A stretch of DNA of 64,000 nucleotides from an uncultured Sphingomonadaceae bacterium (GTDB taxonomy: Bacteria > Pseudomonadota > Alphaproteobacteria > Sphingomonadales > Sphingomonadaceae), in NCBI GenBank assembly GCA_903871605.1, contig CAIQHF010000036.1, positions 186,001-250,000 on the forward strand, in the 5' to 3' direction. The translations under genes were made by a program, and so were the position numbers. The notes below the pieces were generated by a model that was not told the origin of the DNA, did not search any database, and saw only the letters and a list, made by a program, of their open reading frames with translations. Positions 24,748 through 33,430 of this stretch are shown piece after piece. The first letter of the stretch is position 1, and each line of letters begins with the position of its first letter.

Positions 24748-25500
24748 TCAGGGCGCGGTGTCGCTGGTCGGCCGGATCGAGATGATGTCGACATTGACGT
24801 GTTTCGGAAGCGCCGCAACGAAGACGATGGCGTCGGCGATCTCGCTGGCCTCCACCGCGCCCTCCTTGCCGACATGCGCCTGCATCGCGCTGCGCAACGC
24901 GGGATCGCTGACATGGTCGGCGACCTCGGTCCTGGTCGCGCCGGGAAGCAGCTGGCAGACCCGGATGCCATAGCCCCCAACCTCCTGGCGCAAACCTTCG
25001 GACATTGCGTTGAGCGCGAATTTGCTGGCGGAATAGGAGTTGAAGATCTTGGCGACCTTGCGCGAGGCCTGCGATGAAATGTTGATGATGTCGCCGCCGC
25101 CCTGCGCCTTCATCGGACCGATCGCGGCGCTGCAGGTATAGAGCGTGCCGAGCAGGTTGACGTCGAGCACGCGACGATATTCCGCGGTGTCGCAATTCTC
25201 GATCGTGCCCGACTGGATGACCCCGGCCGAGTTGACGAGGATATCGATCCGGCCGAAATGCGCGACGGTGCGCTCGACCGCCGCCTTCGCCGCGGCTTCG
25301 TCGACGACGTCGCCGGGCAGCGCAATCGCGCTGCCTCCGGTGGCCTCGATCCGTTGCACCAGCGTCGCCAGACGGTCGGCGCGGCGGGCGGACAGCGCGA
25401 CGCGCGCCCCCGCCTTCGCCAGCGCGATTGCGGCCGCCTCGCCGATCCCCGACGACGCCCCGGTCACGAGCGCGACGCGGCCGTCCAGCAATCCCGCCAT
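24748..25500 (-). CDS. Short-chain dehydrogenase/reductase (SDR)
   Basis: A 250-residue SDR starting MAGLLDGRVALVTGASSGIG. Motifs: TGASSGIGEAAA, LVNSAGVIQSG (Asn-Ser-Ala-Gly replaces the usual NNAG), catalytic Ser in NISSQASRKVAK, and FNSYSASKFALNAMSEGLRQ. The C-terminus IISIRPTSDTAP is typical of the YdfG/clavulanate-dehydrogenase-like group, which often uses NADP and reduces hydroxy/keto acids or ketones. It lies 38 bases upstream of the next SDR on the same strand. An in-frame start five codons earlier (25515) is possible. Confidence 0.87.
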   Translation of the reverse strand: MAGLLDGRVALVTGASSGIGEAAAIALAKAGARVALSARRADRLATLVQRIEATGGSAIALPGDVVDEAAAKAAVERTVAHFGRIDILVNSAGVIQSGTIENCDTAEYRRVLDVNLLGTLYTCSAAIGPMKAQGGGDIINISSQASRKVAKIFNSYSASKFALNAMSEGLRQEVGGYGIRVCQLLPGATRTEVADHVSDPALRSAMQAHVGKEGAVEASEIADAIVFVAALPKHVNVDIISIRPTSDTAP

Positions 25501-25626
25501 TCCATGCCCTCCCACGTGCCGATCCGTTGGAGGACCGCATCGGTCGGCACGCTTGGCACGCGCTTCGATCCTGTCAATCGCGCCGCCGTCCGCGCCGTCG
25601 GTTCATCGCACCGGCGACGTTTGGGA

Positions 25627-26484
25627 TCACATAGGACGGATGCTGATCTCCTGCGCGGTGCTTGCGAGCAGACGCCCGGCCTCGTCATAGATCAGCCCGC
25701 GGGCGAGCCCGCGACCGTTGCCGGCCCAGGGGCTGTCGGTCTGGTGCATGAGCCACGCATCGGCGCGGACCGGGGCATGATACCAGACGCTGTGGTTCAG
25801 CGTGACGGTGGCGACGCGTTCGGCATCGCCGGGCCGGACATGCATCGCCCCGACCGTCCCCGCCATCCAATAATCCGACAGGAAGGCGAGCAGCGCCTGG
25901 TGGCCAATCGGGTCGGCCATCGCCGCGGCGGACGGCATGCGCAGCCAGAAATCGCGTTCGGGCGTGGTCAGCGATTCCAGGAACACGGCTTCGGGATCGA
26001 TCGGGCGTAGCTCGACGGGGAAGGGCTGCGTGTAGAACTCGGCCATGCCGGGTGGCAGACGATGCGCGTTGCGCCGGACGAAATGCGCGGTGGCTTCGAG
26101 ACTGTCCGGCGGCGGCGACGCGGGGCGTTCGGCATATTGATGATGCGGCCCCTGCTCGAGGTCATGGAAGGCGCAGAGCATGTCGAAGATCGGCTTGCCC
26201 GCTTGTGTCGCCAGAACCCGCCGCGAGGCATAGCGTCGCCCGTCGCGCACCGCTTCGACATGATAGTCGACGGGCATGCCGGGGGCGCCCGCGCGCAGAT
26301 ATTGGCCGCTGACATGATGGGCCGGCCATCCCGCCACGGTCCTCTGCGCGGCCGCAAGGGCTTGAGCGATCGGTTGGCCGCCGAAGATCGCGCCCCGGCC
26401 ATTGTCGAGGTTGCGGACGCTCCGGAAATGAAAGGCGTCGACCTGATCGAGCGCAAGCAACGCCTGCGCGTCCAGCGCATCCAT
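25627..26484 (-). CDS. Acyl-CoA thioesterase II (TesB-like)
   Basis: A 285-residue double-hotdog thioesterase. The first hotdog has RGAIFGGQPIAQALAAAQRT and HHVSGQYLRAGAPGMPVDYH. The second has AERVATVTLNHSVWYHAPVR followed by GNGRGLARGLIYDEAGRLLA and STAQEISIR. These match TesB, which hydrolyses medium- and long-chain acyl-CoAs to free CoA and acid. Its ATG at 26484 overlaps the stop of the upstream SDR, showing coupling. It probably releases CoA from dead-end or end-product thioesters in the pathway. Confidence 0.9.
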   Translation of the reverse strand: MDALDAQALLALDQVDAFHFRSVRNLDNGRGAIFGGQPIAQALAAAQRTVAGWPAHHVSGQYLRAGAPGMPVDYHVEAVRDGRRYASRRVLATQAGKPIFDMLCAFHDLEQGPHHQYAERPASPPPDSLEATAHFVRRNAHRLPPGMAEFYTQPFPVELRPIDPEAVFLESLTTPERDFWLRMPSAAAMADPIGHQALLAFLSDYWMAGTVGAMHVRPGDAERVATVTLNHSVWYHAPVRADAWLMHQTDSPWAGNGRGLARGLIYDEAGRLLASTAQEISIRPM

Positions 26485-27251
26485 CAGGCGCGATAGCCGC
26501 GTAGCGGATGACCCGCGTCGCAATGGACGATGTCGTTGGTGATGAAGCGCGCCTCGTCGGAGGCGAGGAACAGTCCGAGCTTGACGATATCGTCCGGCCC
26601 GCCCGGCTGTTTGAGCAGCTGCATCGATTGGAGCCGTGCCCAGTTTTCGGGCGCGACGCCCTTCTTGCTCGCGGGCGTCTCCATCAGCACGGGTGCGATC
26701 GAATTGACCCGAATGCCCTGCTTGCCGAAACTGTGCGCCATGCCGAAGCTCATCGCGTTGAGCGATGATTTGGTGATCCCATAGGCGGTGGCGGGCATGT
26801 AGCTCGCCATCGACGAGATGTTGATGATCGTGCCCGGCGCCACCGCGAGCTGGTCGCGCAGCGCCTCCGCGACGAGCAGCGGCGCGATCATGTTGATCGC
26901 AAGGAAGCGCAGCCATTTCGCCTGGCCGAGCCCATCGAACCCCGTCGAGATCTCGCCATAGGCGAGGCCGGCATTGTTGATCAGCACGTCGACCTGCGGA
27001 TTGAGGTTTCGCACGTCCGCGGCGAAGGCGTGGATATCGCTCTCGCTCGCGAGGTCGACCTGGTGGATCGAGCTCCGTGCGCCGAGATCGCGCAGCATCG
27101 CGGCGGTCTCCTCGAGGCCCGTGACGTCGAGGTCGGCGAGCACGAGCCGAGCGCCCTCGCGCCCGAAGCCCAGCGCGAAAGCGCGTCCGAGCCCGCCCGC
27201 CGATCCGGTCACCAGAACGACCCTGTCCCTGAAGCGCTCACCCATTTTCAT
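26484..27251 (-). CDS. Short-chain dehydrogenase/reductase (SDR)
   Basis: A 255-residue SDR with VTGSAGGLGRAFALGFG near the N-terminus, LINNAGLAYGE, catalytic Ser in INISSMASYMPAT and Tyr-Lys in AYGITKSSLNAMSFGMAHSF. The C-terminus FITNDIVHCDAGHPLRGYRA deviates from the usual VDGG. Three starts are possible (GTG 27263, ATG 27251, ATG 27245), all overlapping the end of the esterase gene. The middle one is used. Together with the TesB gene it forms a coupled pair. Confidence 0.86.
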   Translation of the reverse strand: MKMGERFRDRVVLVTGSAGGLGRAFALGFGREGARLVLADLDVTGLEETAAMLRDLGARSSIHQVDLASESDIHAFAADVRNLNPQVDVLINNAGLAYGEISTGFDGLGQAKWLRFLAINMIAPLLVAEALRDQLAVAPGTIINISSMASYMPATAYGITKSSLNAMSFGMAHSFGKQGIRVNSIAPVLMETPASKKGVAPENWARLQSMQLLKQPGGPDDIVKLGLFLASDEARFITNDIVHCDAGHPLRGYRA

Positions 27252-28239
27252 CGTCCCCGTCACGCCTCGCGAAAGCCCGCGCCAATGCGTCGTTGCGGTA
27301 GCGGATCAGGGCCTGGGTCTGCGGCGCCGCCTGGCCCGCCATCGAGAAGCCGTGGAAGGCGCCCGGGATGACATGCAGCTCGACCGGAACGCCGGCACGC
27401 GCAAGCCGACGCGCAAATTCGAGATTCTCCTCGAGGAACAAATCGAGCGCGCCGATCGAGATGAAGGTCGGCGGCAGGCCGGAGAGATCCGCCGCGCGCG
27501 CCGGCACCGCGGCACGCGGAACGTCGCTGCCGCCGGGCTCCTCGCCCAGCAGCGAGCGCCAGCCGAAGCGGTTCGACCCGCGCGTCCAGATGAACTCGCC
27601 CGCGAAGCGATGGGGGTCGGGCGATGCGCAGGTGCGATCGTCGAGCATCGGGCAATCGAGCAACTGGAAGCAGACCGGATATTCGCCGCGGTCGCGCGCG
27701 ATCAGCCCCAGCGCGGCGGCATGGCCGCCGCCAGCGCTCTCGCCCCCGATCGCGACGCGCGCCGGATCGATGCCGAGCGCGTCGGCCTCTCGGTGCAGCC
27801 AGGCGAGCGCGGCATAATTATCCTCATACGATCCCGTCCAGCGCGTCTCGGGCGCGAGCCGATAGTCGACCGACACGACCACGCAATCGTGCGTCAGTGC
27901 GATATCCCGGTTCGATCCGTTGTTGATTTCGGGCGTGCCCATGACGAATCCGCCACCGTGGAAATGGAGATAGGCCGGGCGCCCGTATGTCGCGGCAGGC
28001 GGCGTGTAGACCAGCACGCGAACGTCCGGCGCGCCCGCCCGGCCCGCCACGAAGCGCTCTTCGCAGCGGATCGCGCTTTGTTCGGTCGTGAGCTCGGGCA
28101 GGGGGATGCCGCGCTCGCCGGGTCGTGCCGCCCGGATCATGGCAAGCAGCGGCTCGTCGAGCTCGAGTTGCGGAAGCAGCGCGAGCGCCGGGAGCAGCTC
28201 GGGTGCCACGAGATGGCGGCTGGGTGACCCTTCAGGCAT
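27238..28239 (-). CDS. Alpha/beta-hydrolase, hormone-sensitive-lipase family esterase
   Basis: A 333-residue esterase. The oxyanion-hole motif HGGGF occurs in YLHFHGGGFVMGTPE, the nucleophile Ser in AIGGESAGGGHAAALG, the Asp in SIGALDLFLEEN and the His in PGAFHGFSMAG, the layout of bacterial hormone-sensitive-lipase (family IV) enzymes. It should cleave short- or medium-chain esters or a lactone in the cytoplasm. The ATG at 28239 follows GGGAGAGACG. An upstream extension to 28296 is Arg-rich and rejected. It is the first gene of the minus-strand operon running to 23930. Confidence 0.9.
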   Translation of the reverse strand: MPEGSPSRHLVAPELLPALALLPQLELDEPLLAMIRAARPGERGIPLPELTTEQSAIRCEERFVAGRAGAPDVRVLVYTPPAATYGRPAYLHFHGGGFVMGTPEINNGSNRDIALTHDCVVVSVDYRLAPETRWTGSYEDNYAALAWLHREADALGIDPARVAIGGESAGGGHAAALGLIARDRGEYPVCFQLLDCPMLDDRTCASPDPHRFAGEFIWTRGSNRFGWRSLLGEEPGGSDVPRAAVPARAADLSGLPPTFISIGALDLFLEENLEFARRLARAGVPVELHVIPGAFHGFSMAGQAAPQTQALIRYRNDALARAFARRDGDDENG

Positions 28240-28353
28240 CGTCTCTCCCGCCCGGTCGCGCGTACCGCGCCGGGACCACCGCCACGCTGCCGTCAACCCC
28301 GCCGAAGGGCAAGACCGTGCCGGCGACCGGCCAGCGCCCGGCCGAATGATCGC

Positions 28354-29109
28354 TCAGGCGCTCATTTCGGCGAGCAGATCGAGCACCATGCGCGCGTCGC
28401 CGGGGCGCGCGATCAGCAGATCGGGCATATAGACGTCTTCCATATTATAGACGAGCGGGCGGCCGTCGACGCGCGAGCAATGCAGGCCATAGGCGCGCGC
28501 GACCGCGACGGGGGCCATGCTGTCCCATTCATATTGCCCGCCGGTGTGGAGATAGATGTCGGCCTCGCCGCGGATGATCGCCATCGCCTTGGCCCCGGCC
28601 GAACCCATCGGCACGAGCTCGGCGCCAATCCGCTCGGCGACCGCGACCGCTTCCTTGGCGGGACGGGTGCGGCTCACGACCATACGGCGGCGCTCGGGCG
28701 GCGGCGGGATCGCGGCGGCCTCGTCGCTGCGGAGCACCAGGCCGAGGCCGGGAAGCGCCACCGCGCCGATCTCGGCCACGCCGTCGACCGAAAGCCCGAC
28801 ATGGACAGCCCAGTCGGTGCGCCCCTCGCCATATTCGCGCGTGCCGTCGACCGGATCGACTATCCAGACGCGGCCCATGCCGAGCCGCGTGCCGTCGCAC
28901 TTCATCTCCTCGGAGAGAAGCCCGTCGTCGGGGCGCTGCGCGCGGATCGCCTGGACGAGGAACTGGTTGGCGGTCTGGTCGCCCGCCTTGCCCAGCGCCT
29001 TCTCCGCGAAGACGCCGCTGTCGCGCACGGTGAGCAGGATGCGGCCCGCTATGTCGGCAAGATGCGCGGCCAGCGCCGCGTCGGTCATCCCGGTGCTGCT
29101 AGCGTTCAT
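28354..29109 (-). CDS. cysQ: 3'(2'),5'-bisphosphate nucleotidase
   Basis: A 251-residue inositol-monophosphatase-family enzyme. The metal-binding motif [20 protein letters not shown] and the C-terminal [17 protein letters not shown] are characteristic of CysQ, which hydrolyses PAP to AMP and phosphate. PAP is the inhibitory by-product of both PAPS reduction and sulfotransferases. The start overlaps the cysNC stop (ATGA on the minus strand), and a second ATG eight codons in is an alternative. It completes a cysD-cysNC-cysQ operon, supplying PAPS and clearing PAP for the two sulfotransferases encoded nearby. Confidence 0.92.
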   Translation of the reverse strand: MNASSTGMTDAALAAHLADIAGRILLTVRDSGVFAEKALGKAGDQTANQFLVQAIRAQRPDDGLLSEEMKCDGTRLGMGRVWIVDPVDGTREYGEGRTDWAVHVGLSVDGVAEIGAVALPGLGLVLRSDEAAAIPPPPERRRMVVSRTRPAKEAVAVAERIGAELVPMGSAGAKAMAIIRGEADIYLHTGGQYEWDSMAPVAVARAYGLHCSRVDGRPLVYNMEDVYMPDLLIARPGDARMVLDLLAEMSA

Positions 29110-31013
29110 GGGATCAGCTTGGCGACGATCGCATCGGCGGCCTGATCGGGCGTCATGCCCGTGGTGTCGATATGGATCTCGGGCCGTTCGGGTGCCTCAT
29201 AGGGGCTGTCGATTCCGGTGAAGTTCTTGAGCTGGCCCGCGCGCGCCTTGGCGTAGAGGCCCTTGACGTCGCGCTTCTCGGCCTCCGCGAGCGGCGTGTC
29301 GATATGGACCTCGATGAACTCGCCGGGCGCCAGCATCTGGCGCACCATCTCGCGCTCGGCGCGGAACGGCGAGATGAACGCGGTGATCACGATCAGCCCG
29401 GCATCGGTCATCAACTTCGCGACCTCGCCGACCCGGCGGATATTCTCCACGCGATCGGCATCGGTGAAACCGAGATCCTTGTTGAGCCCGTGGCGGACAT
29501 TGTCGCCGTCGAGCAGGAAGGTGTGGCGGTTCATCCGCACCAGCCGCTGCTCGACGAGATTGGCGATGGTCGACTTGCCCGCGCCCGACAGTCCGGTGAA
29601 CCACAGCACCGCCGGCTTCTGGTTCTTGAGGTCGGCGTGCTTCTCGCGCGACACGTCGGTCGCCTGCCAGTGGATATTCTGCCCACGGCGCAGCGCGAAG
29701 TGGATCATGCCCGCGGCGACTGTCGCGTTGCTGATCTTGTCGATCAGGATGAACCCGCCGAGTGACCGATTGTCGGCATAGGGCTCGAACACGATCGGCT
29801 TGTCGGTCGAGAAATTGGCGACGCCGATCGCGTTCAATTCGAGCGTCTTGGCGGCGAGCTGCTCCATCGTGTTGACGTTGGTCTGGTATTTGGGCGCCTG
29901 CACCGTCGCACTGACCGTCTGCGTGCCGAGTTTGAGCCAATAGGGCCGGCCCGGCAGCATCTCCTCGTCGGCCATCCAGACGAACGTCGCCTCGAACTGG
30001 TCCGCGACCTGCGGGGGCTCGGCGGCGATCGCGATCACGTCGCCGCGCGAGCAGTCGATCTCGTCGGCGAAGGTGAGGGTGGGGGACTGACCGGCGACGG
30101 CCTCGTCAAGATCGCCGGCCATCGTGACGATACGGGCCAGCGTCGACGTCTTGCCCGAGGGCAGCACGCGCACCGCGTCGCCCGGCTTGATCGTCCCGCT
30201 CGCGATCAGTCCCGAAAAGCCGCGGAAATCGAGATTGGGACGGTTGACCCATTGCACCGGCATGCGGAACGGCTTGGCCTGCGCCGAGGTGACGTCGAGC
30301 TCGACCGTCTCGAGATGCGCCATCAGCGTCGGGCCCGAATACCAGGGCGTATTCTCGCTCTTGGACGTGATGTTGTCACCCTTGAAGCCGGATATCGGCA
30401 TCGGCGTGAAGTCGGCAATCCCGATCGACGTCGCAAAGCTCCGATAGTCCGCGACGATCTCCTCGTAGCGCGCCTGATCATAGCCGATCAGGTCCATCTT
30501 GTTGACCGCGAGCACGAGGTTGCGGATGCCGATCAGGTGCGCGAGATAGGAATGGCGCCGCGTCTGCGTCAGCACGCCCTTGCGCGCATCGATCAGGATA
30601 ACGGCCAGATCGGCGGTCGATGCGCCGGTTACCATGTTGCGCGTATATTGTTCGTGGCCTGGTGTGTCGGCGACGATGAACTTGCGCTTTTCGGTGGCGA
30701 AGAAGCGGTAGGCGACGTCGATCGTGATGCCCTGCTCGCGCTCCGCGGCGAGCCCGTCGACGAGCAGCGCGAAATCGATCTCCTGGCCTTGCGTGCCGAC
30801 TCGCTTCGAATCCGCTTCGAGCGTCGCCAGTTGGTCCTCGAAGATCATCTTCGAATCGTAGAGCAGCCGCCCGATCAGCGTCGACTTGCCGTCGTCGACC
30901 GAGCCGCAGGTGATGAAGCGCAGCAGCGACTTGTTCTGGTGCTGGACGAGATAGGCGTCGATGTCCTCGGCGATGAGCGCGTCGGTCCGGTAGATGGGAT
31001 CGGTGGTGGTCAT
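29106..31013 (-). CDS. cysNC: Bifunctional sulfate adenylyltransferase GTPase subunit / APS kinase
   Basis: A 635-residue fusion. The N-terminal EF-Tu-like GTPase has GSVDDGKST (37-45), [11 protein letters not shown] and NKMDL and serves as the CysN subunit that couples GTP hydrolysis to APS formation with CysD. The C-terminal APS kinase begins near residue 455 with P-loop GLSGAGKST (474-482), [17 protein letters not shown] and [16 protein letters not shown], phosphorylating APS to PAPS. The ATG at 31013 ([13 protein letters not shown]) is chosen, and the frame's upstream extension lies in the hairpin-rich intergenic segment. It is 148 bases downstream of cysD, an unusually large gap for these partner subunits. 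Confidence 0.96.
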   Translation of the reverse strand: MTTTDPIYRTDALIAEDIDAYLVQHQNKSLLRFITCGSVDDGKSTLIGRLLYDSKMIFEDQLATLEADSKRVGTQGQEIDFALLVDGLAAEREQGITIDVAYRFFATEKRKFIVADTPGHEQYTRNMVTGASTADLAVILIDARKGVLTQTRRHSYLAHLIGIRNLVLAVNKMDLIGYDQARYEEIVADYRSFATSIGIADFTPMPISGFKGDNITSKSENTPWYSGPTLMAHLETVELDVTSAQAKPFRMPVQWVNRPNLDFRGFSGLIASGTIKPGDAVRVLPSGKTSTLARIVTMAGDLDEAVAGQSPTLTFADEIDCSRGDVIAIAAEPPQVADQFEATFVWMADEEMLPGRPYWLKLGTQTVSATVQAPKYQTNVNTMEQLAAKTLELNAIGVANFSTDKPIVFEPYADNRSLGGFILIDKISNATVAAGMIHFALRRGQNIHWQATDVSREKHADLKNQKPAVLWFTGLSGAGKSTIANLVEQRLVRMNRHTFLLDGDNVRHGLNKDLGFTDADRVENIRRVGEVAKLMTDAGLIVITAFISPFRAEREMVRQMLAPGEFIEVHIDTPLAEAEKRDVKGLYAKARAGQLKNFTGIDSPYEAPERPEIHIDTTGMTPDQAADAIVAKLIP

Positions 31014-31099
31014 TGGGCGTCCTCCCAATCGAAGACGGGCAGGGGGAGCGCTCGCGGAGCGGCGGAGAGGAGATGCGGAACGGCGGACACTGCCCTTCC

Positions 31100-31145
31100 A
31101 CCATGCTGCGCATGGTCCTCCGCCACGCGCTTCGCGCAGGGAGGA
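31100..31145 (-). repeat. Tandem hairpins between cysD and cysNC
   Basis: The 148-base gap between cysD and cysNC holds a perfect stem ACCATGC / GCATGGT with loop TGC (31100-31116), directly followed by TCCTCC (31116-31121) pairing with GGAGGA (31140-31145) around an inner GCGC-TTC-GCGC stem. The paired-hairpin layout resembles REP/BIME-like intergenic elements or an attenuator between cistrons. No second copy was noticed in this window. Confidence 0.45.
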
Positions 31146-31161
31146 TGAACGGTCGTCGCCA

Positions 31162-32085
31162 TCAGAAATACCCTTCCTGCTTCTTCTTTTCCATCGACGC
31201 GTCGCCGCCATCCTTGTCGATCGCGCGGCCCTGGCGTTCGGACGTGGTGGTGAGCAGCATCTCCTGGATGACCTGCGGCAGCGTCGTCGCCTCGCTCTCG
31301 ACCGCGCCGGTCAGCGGATAGCAGCCGAGCGTGCGGAAGCGGATCGAGCGGTCGACGGGGATCTCGCCGGGGTTGAGCCGGAAGCGTTCGTCATCGACCA
31401 TCAGCAGCATCCCGTCGCGCTCGACCGTGGGGCGCTTGGCCGAGAAATAGAGCGGCACGATCTCGATCTTCTCGAGATGGATATATTGCCAGATGTCGAG
31501 TTCGGTCCAGTTCGAGATCGGAAACACGCGGATGCTCTCGCCCTTGGCCTTGCGGGCGTTGTAGAGGTTCCACAGTTCGGGGCGCTGCGCCTTGGGATCC
31601 CAGCGGTGCGAGGCCGAGCGGAAGGAGAAGATGCGCTCCTTGGCGCGGCTCTTTTCCTCGTCGCGCCGCGCGCCGCCGAACGCCGCATCGAAGCCATATT
31701 TGTCGAGCGCCTGCTTGAGCCCCTCGGTCTTCCACATGTCGGTGTGCAAGGGGCCGTGATCGAACGGGTTGATCCCGCGCTCGGCGGCCTCCGGATTCTG
31801 ATAGACCAGCAATTCCATCCCAGCGTCGCGCGCCGCCTTGTCGCGCAACGCGTACATCGCCTTGAACTTCCAGGTGGTGTCGACATGGAGCAGCGGGAAG
31901 GGCGGCGGCGAAGGATAGAAGGCCTTGCGCGCCAGATGCAGCATCACCGCGCTGTCCTTGCCGACCGAATAGAGCATCACCGGCCGCTCCGCCTCCGCGA
32001 CCACTTCGCGCAGGATATGGATGCTCTCGGCCTCGAGCCGCTCGAGATGCGTCAAAATCTTGGTCACCACGGTTCCGTTCGTCAT
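31162..32085 (-). CDS. cysD: Sulfate adenylyltransferase subunit 2
   Basis: A 307-residue PAPS-reductase-fold adenylyltransferase. The PP-loop motif [56 protein letters not shown] and [15 protein letters not shown] identify CysD, which makes APS from ATP and sulfate with CysN. The C-terminal [20 protein letters not shown] and YF is the canonical CysD ending. No cysH, cysI or cysG follow in the operon, so PAPS for sulfation is as likely a product as reduced sulfur. It begins 91 bases downstream of the MBL-fold hydrolase stop. Confidence 0.96.
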   Translation of the reverse strand: MTNGTVVTKILTHLERLEAESIHILREVVAEAERPVMLYSVGKDSAVMLHLARKAFYPSPPPFPLLHVDTTWKFKAMYALRDKAARDAGMELLVYQNPEAAERGINPFDHGPLHTDMWKTEGLKQALDKYGFDAAFGGARRDEEKSRAKERIFSFRSASHRWDPKAQRPELWNLYNARKAKGESIRVFPISNWTELDIWQYIHLEKIEIVPLYFSAKRPTVERDGMLLMVDDERFRLNPGEIPVDRSIRFRTLGCYPLTGAVESEATTLPQVIQEMLLTTTSERQGRAIDKDGGDASMEKKKQEGYF

Positions 32086-32142
32086 GTGTCGGTTGCGATG
32101 TCGGGGCTATGCCGCGCCACCGCCAACCATAAGTGTTGTTGC

Positions 32143-32174
32143 ACCCCCAAGCCCGGCTACTGCCGGTCGGGGGT
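32143..32174 (-). terminator. Imperfect hairpin after the MBL-fold hydrolase
   Basis: On the minus strand, two bases after the hydrolase stop, ACCCCC and GGGGGT pair around an inner CCGGC/GCCGG stem with a 4-base loop and small internal bulges. It is a plausible terminator separating the MBL/dehydrogenase transcript from cysD, though no clear U-run follows. Confidence 0.45.
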
Positions 32175-32176
32175 TG

Positions 32177-33430
32177 CTAGCCGTCCAGCGCCTTCCCGGC
32201 GGCCGCGATCTCCGACTTCAGCCACATCGTCTCGCTGAGATTGGTGCCGCCGCCCGCCGCGAGCAACGCCTCGTGCGCAGCCTTGCTGGCGGCGAGCGCG
32301 GCGCGGTTGTCTGGCTCGGCACTAAGCGCGATGTGGGTGAGATGGACAGCCGCCAGCGCGTCGCCCGCCGCGAGCTTCGCCTGCGCACGCGCCGCCAGCC
32401 GCTCCGCGCCGCCGGCGAGCTCGACGAGGTCGGCATCGACACTGCGCGGCGACGAGCCGAGCAGTTCGCCTGTACCGTCCTCATATTTGAACCAATTGGC
32501 GTTTTCCTCCCACACCGCGCGCACCGTCCAGCGTGTATGGCCATGGAACTCGCCGATCCGCAGATCGGCGGGCAGCACGATCTCGCGCATCAGCGTGTGG
32601 ACGTCCTTGCCTGCGTTCATCCCCGCGATCGTCTCGCGCTCGATGTAAGAGACCGCGGCGTGCATCGTGTCGAGGTCCGCGCGGATATGTTCGGCGCCGC
32701 GTACCGGTTCGCCGTGCCCGGTCACCACCAGCTCGGGGGCAAGCGCGCGGACGATCTCGATGGACTTGAGATAGGGCCCGACCAGTCTGGGCTTGTCGCC
32801 GCGCGTCGTGGTGAGGTTGGGCATCGCCCTCCACACCGGCCCGAACAGATTGCCGGTGAAGAGCGTCTTCTCGTCGGGCAGCCACAGGACGGCGGTGCAC
32901 AGCGTCTCGCCGCCCGGCATCTTGATCACCTCGAAACGGGTCGCGCCCTGGGTGAAGGCGAGGCGGTCGGCGACCTCGATGTCGGGTACGATCGTGGGCG
33001 GCACCGGCGGCGGCCCGTTGCGTCGCGTGATCGATCCCCACAGCTTGCCCGAGCGGCGCCCCAGAAAGGGAGCGAGCCGCTGAAAATAGGCATCGGTCTC
33101 GGTGAAGCCCTGGCCGGCGATGACTTGCGTATCCGTTTCCCGCTGGCCGGGCAGCGCGCCGAAATGGTCGGCATGCGCCTGGGTCAGCACGATGCGGCGC
33201 AGCGGCCCGGTGCGGACGGGATCGAACAGCGCCTTGTTGCGTGCGTCATTGCCGATGAAGCCGGTGTTAACCATCAGGTCGCCGTCGCTGGTGGTCACCA
33301 AATAGGCGTTGGAGATGTCCTTCACCATGAAGATGGTGTCGGTGATCTTCTCGGCCTCGTCCTGGCCCGCGCCGGCGGTGACCAGCGTGCTGAGCGGCGT
33401 CTGCCTGTCGGCGGAAGCGGCGTCGGTCAT
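32177..33430 (-). CDS. MBL-fold hydrolase related to alkyl sulfatases
   Basis: A 417-residue metallo-beta-lactamase-fold protein with a C-terminal helical domain similar to the dimerisation domain of SdsA1-type alkyl sulfatases (GGAERLAARAQAKLAAGDAL and ALSAEPDNRAALAASKAAHE). The metal motif reads LTQAHADHFGA: the first His of the usual THxHxDH is Gln. The bridging-Asp position reads FTGNLFGP instead of TGD. The distal TGHGEPV is kept. These changes may be a subfamily trait or may alter metal use. No signal peptide and no SCP2-like third domain are present, unlike full-length alkyl sulfatases (about 650 residues). Its start overlaps the stop of the dehydrogenase upstream. Confidence 0.8.
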   Translation of the reverse strand: MTDAASADRQTPLSTLVTAGAGQDEAEKITDTIFMVKDISNAYLVTTSDGDLMVNTGFIGNDARNKALFDPVRTGPLRRIVLTQAHADHFGALPGQRETDTQVIAGQGFTETDAYFQRLAPFLGRRSGKLWGSITRRNGPPPVPPTIVPDIEVADRLAFTQGATRFEVIKMPGGETLCTAVLWLPDEKTLFTGNLFGPVWRAMPNLTTTRGDKPRLVGPYLKSIEIVRALAPELVVTGHGEPVRGAEHIRADLDTMHAAVSYIERETIAGMNAGKDVHTLMREIVLPADLRIGEFHGHTRWTVRAVWEENANWFKYEDGTGELLGSSPRSVDADLVELAGGAERLAARAQAKLAAGDALAAVHLTHIALSAEPDNRAALAASKAAHEALLAAGGGTNLSETMWLKSEIAAAGKALDG

